Assembly (NCBI RefSeq): GCF_001519055.1
Contig: NZ_KQ954295.1
Coordinates: forward strand, 1-64,000
Source: Novosphingobium sp. Fuku2-ISO-50
GTDB lineage: Bacteria > Pseudomonadota > Alphaproteobacteria > Sphingomonadales > Sphingomonadaceae
Reading direction: 5' to 3'
DNA: 64,000 bases
Shown: positions 55,775 to 63,045 of the stretch, piece by piece
Layout: each line of letters starts with the position of its first letter
Numbering within the stretch: the first letter of the stretch is position 1
The notes under the pieces: model-generated
Databases searched by the model: none
What the model was told of the DNA's origin: nothing
Seen by the model: only the letters and a program-made list of their open reading frames with translations
Program-made: the position numbers and the translations under genes

Positions 55775-56227
55775 TCAGTGCCCGCAATTGCAATCGGGCA
55801 CGGGGGGATTGGTCGAACCGATGCGATCGATGTCCGCAACCGTCACCGGATCCTTGTAATCGTTGAAATGCCCGCGGACATACGTGATCACCGCCGCGAT
55901 CTGCGGCTTGGTCAGGATGTCGGTAAACCACGGCATCCCGCCCCGTCCCTTGAGCAGAATGATGATCGGATAGTCCTTGTTGGCAAGATTCCTGTTGCCG
56001 GCCAACGCGGGCACACGCGCACCGGCCTCGCCGCCGCCCTTGGCGTCGGGCATGTGGCAGGCTTGGCAGATTTCCTCGAAAATTTGTTTGCCGCTGTCGG
56101 CGACTTCGGCGTTGCTGCCCGATGGTCCGGGGCGATCCTGGGCGAATCCGGGATCAGCCAGTGTCGCCGCCGCCAACAAGCTGATGCCGGACAGCGCAAC
56201 CAGACCAACCTTGTGTTTCCTGACCAT
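55775..56227 (-). CDS. Periplasmic c-type cytochrome
   Basis: A 150-residue mono-heme cytochrome c. A signal peptide (VGLVALSGISLLAAATLADPGFA) is followed by the heme motif CQACH (Cys54, Cys57, His58). Met98 in GRGGMPWF is the likely sixth ligand. The C-terminus ends in DCNCGH, an unusual Cys/His tail that could bind a metal. It is the first gene of a two-gene unit with the amine oxidase, and is the probable electron carrier for it. Confidence 0.9.
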   Translation of the reverse strand: MVRKHKVGLVALSGISLLAAATLADPGFAQDRPGPSGSNAEVADSGKQIFEEICQACHMPDAKGGGEAGARVPALAGNRNLANKDYPIIILLKGRGGMPWFTDILTKPQIAAVITYVRGHFNDYKDPVTVADIDRIGSTNPPVPDCNCGH

Positions 56228-56536
56228 TCTTTTCGTTCTCTATCTTGTTTGACCGGCGATTGAAGGTGCGCCCGACAAGTGAATGCCGTTGGTCGGAGCC
56301 TGTCAAGCGATGGCCTGCACGGCCCTGCGGCGCCAAGGCACACTTGCCCATACGCCATTTCGCGTAATCGCGGCTGCCGCCGGATGTGCTTTGCCGCTTG
56401 GGGATGGCACCATCTTGTGGGATCAACGGGACCGTTGCGGCGACAAGCTCATACTCGCTTCAGGCCTCCTTGATGGAATTCACCCACTCATCGCCTAGTG
56501 TGCCGCCGCCGAGAGACACTTGAAAAAGGATCAACC
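56228..56536. other. Divergent promoter region between cytochrome c and RidA
   Basis: This 309-base spacer contains no supported gene. It separates the divergent cytochrome c and ridA-like starts and must hold both promoters. I see no strong dyad or consensus promoter that decides them. Confidence 0.5.
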
Positions 56537-57052
56537 ATGCCTGCAAAGCCCCTCATGAAAGCCCTTCTTGGCGCCGCGCTCGGCGTCGCACTGGTGCCCG
56601 CCGCGCCGGCTATGGCTCAGGTCGTGAAGTACGAAAGCAGCCCGACGGCGCGGATTCTCGATGGCGCCGAAGTCAAGGCCGGGACCGACCTGTTCTTCCT
56701 GTCGGGCCAGCTTGCCTCGCCGATCGACCCGAAGAAGAGCTTTGCCGATGTGAAGTCGGTCGAGGATCTGGGCGATACCAAAACGCAGACGATCAGCGCG
56801 CTGGCCAAGATCAAGACCCTGCTGGAAAGCAAGGGCTACACGATGGCCGATCTGGTCAAGCTGACGCTGTTCATCGCGCCCGATCCAAAGCTGGGCAAGC
56901 TCGATTTTGCAGGCGCCAACGAAGGCTTCCTGCAGTTCTTCCGAACGAAGGACAACCCCACCACCGTGGCGCGTTCGGCGTTTCAGGTGGCCGCGCTCGC
57001 CGGCCCCTATTTCCTGATCGAAGTCGAAGGTATCGCTGCGAAGAAGAAGTAA
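56537..57052 (+). CDS. Exported RidA family protein (periplasmic imine deaminase-like)
   Basis: A 171-residue RidA/YjgF-fold protein with a signal peptide (LLGAALGVALVPAAPAMA), which most family members lack. The core shows FFLSGQLA near residue 55, and the active-site Arg in VARSAFQVAAL and Glu in LIEVEGIA are kept. RidA enzymes hydrolyse reactive enamines and imines to ketones and ammonia. Its location beside an exported amine oxidase, which makes imines, gives a direct biochemical link. The start has AAAAAGGATCAACC before it. It is divergent from the cytochrome/oxidase pair. Confidence 0.88.
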   Translation: MPAKPLMKALLGAALGVALVPAAPAMAQVVKYESSPTARILDGAEVKAGTDLFFLSGQLASPIDPKKSFADVKSVEDLGDTKTQTISALAKIKTLLESKGYTMADLVKLTLFIAPDPKLGKLDFAGANEGFLQFFRTKDNPTTVARSAFQVAALAGPYFLIEVEGIAAKKK

Positions 57053-57059
57053 TATCCCG

Positions 57060-57086
57060 CGCTCCGGGGCATCGCGCCCCGGAGCG
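57060..57086. terminator. Bidirectional hairpin terminator
   Basis: An 11-bp perfect stem CGCTCCGGGGC / GCCCCGGAGCG with a 5-base loop, followed by TTT, lies between the convergent ridA-like and response regulator genes. Confidence 0.75.
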
Positions 57087-57088
57087 TT

Positions 57089-58021
57089 TCAAACTTCGGT
57101 GGAACGGATCGCTATGGCCGCAGCCGCAGCGCGGGTTTCGACGCCGAGCTTTTCATAGATCCGCTCGAGGTGCTTTTGCACGGTACGCGGGCTGATTTCG
57201 AGCACGTCGCTGATGTCGGCGTTGGACTTGCCATAGCTGATCCACAGCAGGACTTCGGCTTCGCGCTCGGTCAGCCCGAGCCGCGCCTGCAATCGCGTGG
57301 CATCGCCTGCGGGATCGACCTGATTGAGCCGGATCAGCACTTCGTTGTCGCGATATTGCGCGATCAGCACGAGTTCGAGCGCGAGTTCGCCGCCGTCCTC
57401 TCCAAAATCGATGCGCAGCGAATTGCCCGGCGTTTCGCGCCGTTGCAACAGCCGCTCGATCGTCTGGCGCACCTGATCGGGCAAATGCCCGCTTTCGCGA
57501 TTCCAGCCCGGCGCCAGCCGCGCGATCGCGCGCTCGGCCATCGGCGTGCACCACAGGAACTGTCCGCCAAGGTCGGTCGACAGCATCATCCGCCCGGTCG
57601 CATCAAGCCCGACCGTGCTCGCCTGAACCACGCGGGCATGGCCCATGTGGACCCGCACCCGCGCCAGCAATTCATGAACATTGACCGGCTTGCGCACATA
57701 ATCGACGCCGCCGACCTCAAACCCCTCGATAACGTGCTCGCTTTCGGTGAGGCCGGTCATGAAGATCACCGGGACATGGCGGCTGGCCGGATTGGCCTTG
57801 ATCCGTACCGTTGCTTCAAACCCGTCCATCCCCGGCATGACCGCGTCCATCAGCACGAGGTCGGGGACAATATGGCCGATCAGGTCGAGCGCGGCCTGCC
57901 CCGAAGTCGCCACCAATACGGTAATCCCGCTGGCTTCGAGCGTGTCGGTCAGCATGCGCAGCGATTCCGGCTGGTCATCGACCACCAGTACCGTATCGCG
58001 ATGAAGCGGAACGTCGGTCAT
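57089..58021 (-). CDS. Response regulator with LuxR-type HTH
   Basis: A 310-residue two-component regulator. The receiver is complete: Asp15-Asp16, acceptor Asp59 (LVLMDAVMPGMDG) and Lys111 (YVRKPV). A middle segment (125-245) of unknown type links to a LuxR/GerE helix-turn-helix (LTEREAEVLLWISYGKSNADISDVLEISPRTVQKHLERIYEKL). The insertion makes it longer than NarL-type regulators. It begins 2 bases after the hybrid kinase gene ends, so the two form a pair. Confidence 0.92.
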   Translation of the reverse strand: MTDVPLHRDTVLVVDDQPESLRMLTDTLEASGITVLVATSGQAALDLIGHIVPDLVLMDAVMPGMDGFEATVRIKANPASRHVPVIFMTGLTESEHVIEGFEVGGVDYVRKPVNVHELLARVRVHMGHARVVQASTVGLDATGRMMLSTDLGGQFLWCTPMAERAIARLAPGWNRESGHLPDQVRQTIERLLQRRETPGNSLRIDFGEDGGELALELVLIAQYRDNEVLIRLNQVDPAGDATRLQARLGLTEREAEVLLWISYGKSNADISDVLEISPRTVQKHLERIYEKLGVETRAAAAAIAIRSTEV

Positions 58022-58023
58022 TG

Positions 58024-59667
58024 TCAGGCCTTTTCCAACATGCGGGCGAGCCCTGAAAGATCGAAGCGGTCAAGGCAGTCATAAAGTTTCGATACGAACG
58101 CGCAATCCTTGCCTACGATCGCCTCGACCGCGCGGATTTCCGCCTCGATCCCGCGCACATGGCCAATCCGCACCCGTTCGCGCAAGCGGTCAAGATGGAC
58201 CAATGCCGCATCGGGCAAGTCATCGCGTTCCGACTTCGCGGCGATCGCCCCGACTTTCGGTTCTGCCGGAACGGCCTGTGCCGTCGCCGACGCGAAGGTC
58301 CAGGTCAGGCCGAGCAATTCGCCGATCGTGTCGGCAAGCGTATCGATGTCGACCGGCTTGACCAGAAAACGGTCGTGCGCGGCGTCATCGGTCGGATCGG
58401 CCTGGCCGTGGCGCTCGTGGGCATTGGCCGAAAGCATGACGATACGCATGTCGTTTCCACCCAGCTTGCGCAGCGCGGCGGCTGTTTCCCAGCCTGACCA
58501 GCCCGGCATGGCAATGTCGAGCAAGGCAAGATCGAAACGCTGCGCCCGCGCCATCGCCAGCGCCGTCTCCCCATCCGCGACCGCCACGACATCGAAACCG
58601 AGATCGCCCAGCACCTGCCGGACAAAGGAAAGCTGGCGCGGATCGTCATCGGCGGCCAGAATCGAACGGCGCGGACCGGCATAGCCCGTCGCCACGCGCC
58701 GCGCACCGCCGACACCTTCGCCGGGCCCGTCGCGATGCCCGACCACTTGCCCCAGCATGACGCGCACGCGAAAGCACGAGCCCTGCCCCGGCACGCTTTC
58801 AAGCTCCAGCTCGCCGCCCAGGATCTGAATGATCGCGCGTGTGATCGGCAGGCCGAGCCCGATGCCGCCTGCCCGCGCGCCTTCGACACCGCGATCGAAC
58901 GGTGCAAAAATGGCCTCTTGCGATTCGGGCGCAATGCCGGGGCCTGTATCGCGCACTTCGAACGTCGCGATTTGCGCGGCATAGCGCACCACCAGCACGA
59001 CTTCGCCAGCCTGGGTATACTTGATCGCGTTGGAAATGAGATTGATCAGCGCCTGGCGCAGACGTTTCTGGTCGGCGCGAACATAATCGGGCAGCCGTCC
59101 GATGATTTCCGTGCGAAATGTCAGCCCTTTGGCTTCGGCTGCGGGGCGGAACATGCGGCCCACCTGATCGATGAACGACGGCAGCCGCACCGTGTCGGTC
59201 GATACGCGCATGATCCCGTTTTCGACCAGCGAGATGTCGAGCAGACCCTCGACCAGATCGTTCAAATGCTCCGCGCTGCGCCGGATCACGCGCGCGGCTT
59301 CGACCGTATCGATCGCCGAGCCGCGCTCAAGCAGTTGGGCATAGCCGTAAATGGCATTGAGCGGCGAACGGATCTCGTGGCTGACATTGGCGAGATAGCG
59401 GCTTTTGGCGGCACTGGCCGCTTCGGCGGCATCCCTTTCGCGCTGCAAAGTGCTGAGCGTGATATCTTTCGCGGGCGCACCCCAGCCGTTCATCCCATTG
59501 GTGCCGTCCATCCCGTCAGGACCGCGCGCCGCTTCGGCAAGAGAGCCGGGGGCAAGAGAATGCACCGTGGCAGCACGGGGCAGCCCCGTGCGTGCGCGGC
59601 GCTTCTCACAAGCGAGCGACCTGCGCAAACGGGACATTTTGCCAGGATTGCGATCGCAGTGCGTCAT
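58024..59667 (-). CDS. Soluble hybrid histidine kinase/response regulator
   Basis: A 547-residue protein. The phosphoacceptor domain has His97 (NVSHEIRSPL), and the ATPase domain has the N box (INLISNAIKYTQ), DTGPGIAP and GGIGLGLPI. A receiver follows with Asp384 (LALLDIAMPG) and Lys437 (FLVKP), and a short helical end. There is no transmembrane segment or sensory domain: the first 70 residues are basic and low-complexity. It may sense through a partner, or its sensor part may have been lost. The start is uncertain. It is paired with the LuxR-type regulator downstream. Confidence 0.88.
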   Translation of the reverse strand: MTHCDRNPGKMSRLRRSLACEKRRARTGLPRAATVHSLAPGSLAEAARGPDGMDGTNGMNGWGAPAKDITLSTLQRERDAAEAASAAKSRYLANVSHEIRSPLNAIYGYAQLLERGSAIDTVEAARVIRRSAEHLNDLVEGLLDISLVENGIMRVSTDTVRLPSFIDQVGRMFRPAAEAKGLTFRTEIIGRLPDYVRADQKRLRQALINLISNAIKYTQAGEVVLVVRYAAQIATFEVRDTGPGIAPESQEAIFAPFDRGVEGARAGGIGLGLPITRAIIQILGGELELESVPGQGSCFRVRVMLGQVVGHRDGPGEGVGGARRVATGYAGPRRSILAADDDPRQLSFVRQVLGDLGFDVVAVADGETALAMARAQRFDLALLDIAMPGWSGWETAAALRKLGGNDMRIVMLSANAHERHGQADPTDDAAHDRFLVKPVDIDTLADTIGELLGLTWTFASATAQAVPAEPKVGAIAAKSERDDLPDAALVHLDRLRERVRIGHVRGIEAEIRAVEAIVGKDCAFVSKLYDCLDRFDLSGLARMLEKA

Positions 59668-60034
59668 GGTCGGAATGCGATCTGCAACCGATGCCTGCGC
59701 TTCAAACGCGATATGGGGGCTTGGCGAACAAGCGCCTGCCCCGATCCGGCATATCCCATTCTTTTGTATTCGACCCCGTTCAATCCCGGGCCGTCACCAA
59801 CTGCGACCCTGGCAACCGCCGGGATTGTGTGCACTGCAAACGTTACCGCTTCAACACCAAACCGCGCTGAACCGCCCCATGCATACGTGCGATGGCCGCA
59901 AGTTTGATGCGACAGCGTCTTTTTGTGATCCCTGTTTTTCTGTCTGCCGCCCTTGCCCGGGCGATCCGCCGCCTAGCGCCGCCCGTTTCCGGCATGCGCA
60001 TTGCGCGGATGTCCTGCCGGAAAACGGGCACGGT
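59668..60034. other. Spacer upstream of the hybrid kinase
   Basis: This 367-base stretch has no frame with convincing protein character on either strand. I see no remnant of a kinase sensor domain in it. Confidence 0.4.
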
Positions 60035-60238
60035 TCAAATCAATTCCTCCTTTTGCAGGCGCTGCAGCAAGCGCACGGCCACCGAATGACGGATAGCCTT
60101 GCCTTCACGCAGCTTTACCCAGGTGTTCAGCCCGATCCCGAAATGGCTCTGAATCACTTCGGGTTTCTGGCATTGGATAATCGAGCGCATCTTGTCGACG
60201 ACATTGGGCTCAACATAAGTCAGTTTCTGAACGCGCAT
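60035..60238 (-). CDS. Small HTH-like protein, 67 residues
   Basis: A short protein with a helix-turn-helix-like core: IIQCQKPEVIQSHFGIGLNT, then WVKLREGKAIRHSVAVRLLQ. The pattern of a turn with FGIGLNTW and a basic last helix resembles small XRE-type proteins. A good ribosome-binding site, GAGGGAAG, lies just before the ATG. GC content and codon use are lower than in the neighbours (many AT-rich codons). It is divergent from the TonB receptor gene. No close partner gene or known family can be named. Confidence 0.65.
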   Translation of the reverse strand: MRVQKLTYVEPNVVDKMRSIIQCQKPEVIQSHFGIGLNTWVKLREGKAIRHSVAVRLLQRLQKEELI

Positions 60239-60687
60239 CTTCCCTCATCTCGATAGCGTTGCGATGCCAGATTATGCGGCATTGCGTCATCGCCCATACG
60301 CATTTTGGCCCATGCCAACGGCGCCGACGACGCGGTATCAAGCGACACTTTACCAAATTCCGGGCCACATTCCGGAGTCGCCACATTCCGGAGTCGCCAC
60401 ATTCCGGAGTCGACTGTTCGATACGCTCCGATGCCCTGGCCCTCCCACTCCCCCGCCATCGCGCCAATTCGGCAATTGGCCTTGTGGCCGGGGTGACTTG
60501 CTTCACCGCGCTGGCTAGGGTCCACGTTCAGACGGGGGGCAAAGGCACGAGCGATGCCAAACACGAAACGAGTCCGGGCCGGATCAGGGCCGGGCTCGAT
60601 CGGGGATCGCAACCAACGTTTCCCCCGCGCCATGATTGCGCCAGCCGGTCGAACGGACTGGATCAACGATTTGTGACGGGAACCTGG
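60239..60687. other. Leader region of the TonB-dependent receptor
   Basis: The 449-base gap between the small HTH gene and the receptor has no supported gene, although a frame stays open in phase with the receptor. It holds the 16-base tandem repeat at 60366-60413 and a 5-bp GGTGA/TCACC stem near 60500. I could not find the conserved B12 box of a cobalamin riboswitch. Confidence 0.5.
60366..60413. repeat. Three tandem copies of a 16-bp repeat
   Basis: CACATTCCGGAGTCGC is repeated at 60366, 60382 and 60398; the third copy ends in A instead of C. A partial copy (ATTCCGGG) precedes it. The TCCGGA core of each unit is palindromic, giving evenly spaced sites about 1.5 helical turns apart. Confidence 0.9.
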
Positions 60688-62736
60688 ATGTCTGCCCTTT
60701 TGCTTCTTGCCGCGGCGCCCGCCGCCCTTGCCGCTTCGCTGGCGAATGCCGCACCGGCCCCTGCGCCCGGCACCGGCCCTGACACTGGCGCTGACACCGG
60801 CGCTGACACCGGCAATACGTCGTCGATCATCGTGACCGGACGCGCGCTGCCCGATCTGCCGACCAGCGCGGCCTATGAAGTGTCCGCGATCGACGCGGCG
60901 CGGATCGAGCAAGTGCCTTCGGGCCGGCTGGAAGATGCGTTGGCCGATGTCGCCGGGCTGCAACTGTTTCGCCGTTCCGACAGCCGCGCGGCCAACCCCT
61001 CGGCCGATGGCTTTACCTTGCGCGGGCTCGGCGGCAACGCGGCCAGCCGCACGCTGGTCCTGCTCGACGGCGTGCCGCAGGCCGATCCCTTCTTCGGTTC
61101 GGTGCCGCTGACCGCGATAAACCCGGCCCAGATCGCCGACATCCGCGTGATTCATGGCGGGGGCAGCGGCGCATTCGGCGCAGGCGCGGTGGCCGGGACG
61201 ATCGACATGACCAGCGCCGGCGCATCCGATCGCGGGCTGGTTACCGGCGAAGCGCTGATCGACGATCGCGGCGACACGAGCGTCTCGGCCGGTGTCGCCC
61301 CGAAACTGGGCAACGGCTTTGCCGTGGTCTCGGGCCGTTGGGATCGCGGCCCCGGCTTCTGGACCACGCCGGTCAGCCAGCGCGTATCGGCCAGCGCCAA
61401 GGCCAGATATGGAAGCTGGTCGCTGGCCTTGCGCGGGGTGACCCAGGTCACGCCCGACATCGAACTGCAAAGCCGGATCGCCGCATTCGGCGACGCCCAG
61501 ACGCTGCGCTATGCCCAGGCGCTGACCGGCATGAGCGGCGAAGATGCCTCGCTCCGGCTGGTCGGTCGCGGACCATGGCAGTTCGACGCGCTGATCTATG
61601 GCCAGTTGCGCAATTTCAACAGCATGACCTTGAGTTCGTCGACCACCCTGCCGGTCGACAACCAGTACGACACGCCCTCAAGCGGGGTCGGCGGCAAGAT
61701 CGAGATACGCCCGCCGCTGGGCAAGGCCCATGCGCTGCGCCTCGGCGCCGATGCGCGCGAAGTGACCGGCTATGAAAGCGAAGATCTTTACACCAAGGGC
61801 GCGATCAGCAGCCGTCGCCGCGAAGGCGGCACCAACGACGATCTCGGATTCTATGCCGAAGAAGCCTGGACGATCGGCATTCTGCAATTGACGGCAGGCG
61901 GCCGGGCCGATCGCTGGACCATCCGCGATGGCGAGATCCAGACCTCTTCGCTGGCCGGAACGACACTGACCGACACCCGCTATCCCACCCGTTCGGGGTG
62001 GACCGGATCGTTTCGCGGCGGTGCGCTGCTGCACGCGACGGGCGCGCTCGATCTGCGCGGATCGGCCTATTCGGGAATGCGTCAGCCGACGCTCAACGAA
62101 TTGTACCGCGCCTTTACCGTCTATCCGGTGACCACCCTGGCCAATCCCAATCTGGTCAACGAACAGTTGCGCGGGATCGAAGGCGGCTTTGACTGGCGCG
62201 CGCTCAAGGGGCTCCGGCTCAGCGTGACCGCGTTTGACAACAAGGTCGACAACGCGATCGCCAATATCACGATCAACGCCACGACCCAGATCCGCCAGAA
62301 CGTTCCGGCCATCCATGCCCATGGCCTCGAAGCCGGGGCCGACGCGCATTTCGGCACCATTTCGCTGGGCGGATCGCTGGCCTGGACGATCGCCCGGATG
62401 GAAGCGCCGGGGCAGGCCTATGACGGTTTGCGCCCGCAGCAGGTTCCGCGCCTGTCGGCCAGCGCCAATGCCGCATGGACGCCGCGTCCGGGCTATACGC
62501 TGGGGGCAACGCTGCGCCATGTCGGCGTCGCTTTCGAAGACAGCCTGGCAACGGCCGCGCTGCCTGCGGCAACAACGCTCGGCGCCTATGCCTCGATGCC
62601 GCTGGCGGGGCCGTTCAGTCTGGTGCTGCGCGGCGAAAACCTGACCAACGTGACCGTCGTCACACGCAATTCGGGCGGCACCGTCGACATCGGCACCCCG
62701 CGCACCGTCTGGGCGGGGGTTCGCGTCGGAATCTGA
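60688..62736 (+). CDS. TonB-dependent outer-membrane receptor (BtuB-like)
   Basis: A 682-residue receptor. After a signal peptide (ALLLLAAAPAALAASLANA) and a repetitive GADTGADTG linker comes the TonB box region SIIVTGRALPDLP. The plug domain (about 60-180) includes LEDALADVAGLQLFRR and LRGLGGNAASRTLVLLDGVP. The barrel carries the usual C-terminal signature (GPFSLVLRGENLTNVTVVTRNSGGT). It ends in VGI rather than an aromatic residue. The general layout is closest to BtuB-type receptors; the ligand is not proven. Starts at 60673 (GTG) or earlier are possible. A terminator follows. Confidence 0.88.
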   Translation: MSALLLLAAAPAALAASLANAAPAPAPGTGPDTGADTGADTGNTSSIIVTGRALPDLPTSAAYEVSAIDAARIEQVPSGRLEDALADVAGLQLFRRSDSRAANPSADGFTLRGLGGNAASRTLVLLDGVPQADPFFGSVPLTAINPAQIADIRVIHGGGSGAFGAGAVAGTIDMTSAGASDRGLVTGEALIDDRGDTSVSAGVAPKLGNGFAVVSGRWDRGPGFWTTPVSQRVSASAKARYGSWSLALRGVTQVTPDIELQSRIAAFGDAQTLRYAQALTGMSGEDASLRLVGRGPWQFDALIYGQLRNFNSMTLSSSTTLPVDNQYDTPSSGVGGKIEIRPPLGKAHALRLGADAREVTGYESEDLYTKGAISSRRREGGTNDDLGFYAEEAWTIGILQLTAGGRADRWTIRDGEIQTSSLAGTTLTDTRYPTRSGWTGSFRGGALLHATGALDLRGSAYSGMRQPTLNELYRAFTVYPVTTLANPNLVNEQLRGIEGGFDWRALKGLRLSVTAFDNKVDNAIANITINATTQIRQNVPAIHAHGLEAGADAHFGTISLGGSLAWTIARMEAPGQAYDGLRPQQVPRLSASANAAWTPRPGYTLGATLRHVGVAFEDSLATAALPAATTLGAYASMPLAGPFSLVLRGENLTNVTVVTRNSGGTVDIGTPRTVWAGVRVGI

Positions 62737-62803
62737 CGCTTTAACCATACGAATGCGCCCTTGCGAACGATTGCAGGGGTGATAGCAATCCTCTCGGTCA
62801 GAC

Positions 62804-62844
62804 AATGCCGGTACGCGGCGAAAACCGCGAACCGGCATTTTTTT
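62804..62844 (+). terminator. Rho-independent terminator of the TonB receptor gene
   Basis: A 9-bp stem AATGCCGGT / ACCGGCATT encloses a second stem CGCGG/CCGCG and runs into seven T. It lies 67 bases after the receptor stop. Confidence 0.92.
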
Positions 62845-63045
62845 GCCCGGCCACCACTTGTTCGCTTGAAAGGCTGGTGAAAGCTGGCCTACCCAAGCCG
62901 AGGGAGAGGCTGCCGCTTTGCGCATCGTTCGATCCAGGAACAAGCGCGGCGCGGCTGCCGAAAAAGGCCGTGAACATCAGTCTGCTGGTGGGTGGCGCCC
63001 TGTTGCGCGACCGATTCGCAGGCGCTTGCCGAGGAACCGCGCCGC
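62845..63045 (+). other. Leader of glgP
   Basis: The rest of the 309-base gap between the receptor and glgP stops and starts shows no gene. It should carry the promoter of glgP, but I could not point to a consensus. Confidence 0.4.

Noticed and set aside
60010..60060. T-loop-like GGTTCAAATC sequence
   Set aside because: No matching acceptor, anticodon or D arms surround it.
60239..60687. Cobalamin riboswitch before the BtuB-like receptor
   Set aside because: I looked for the B12 box and core pairing and did not find a match; an Rfam cobalamin search would decide.
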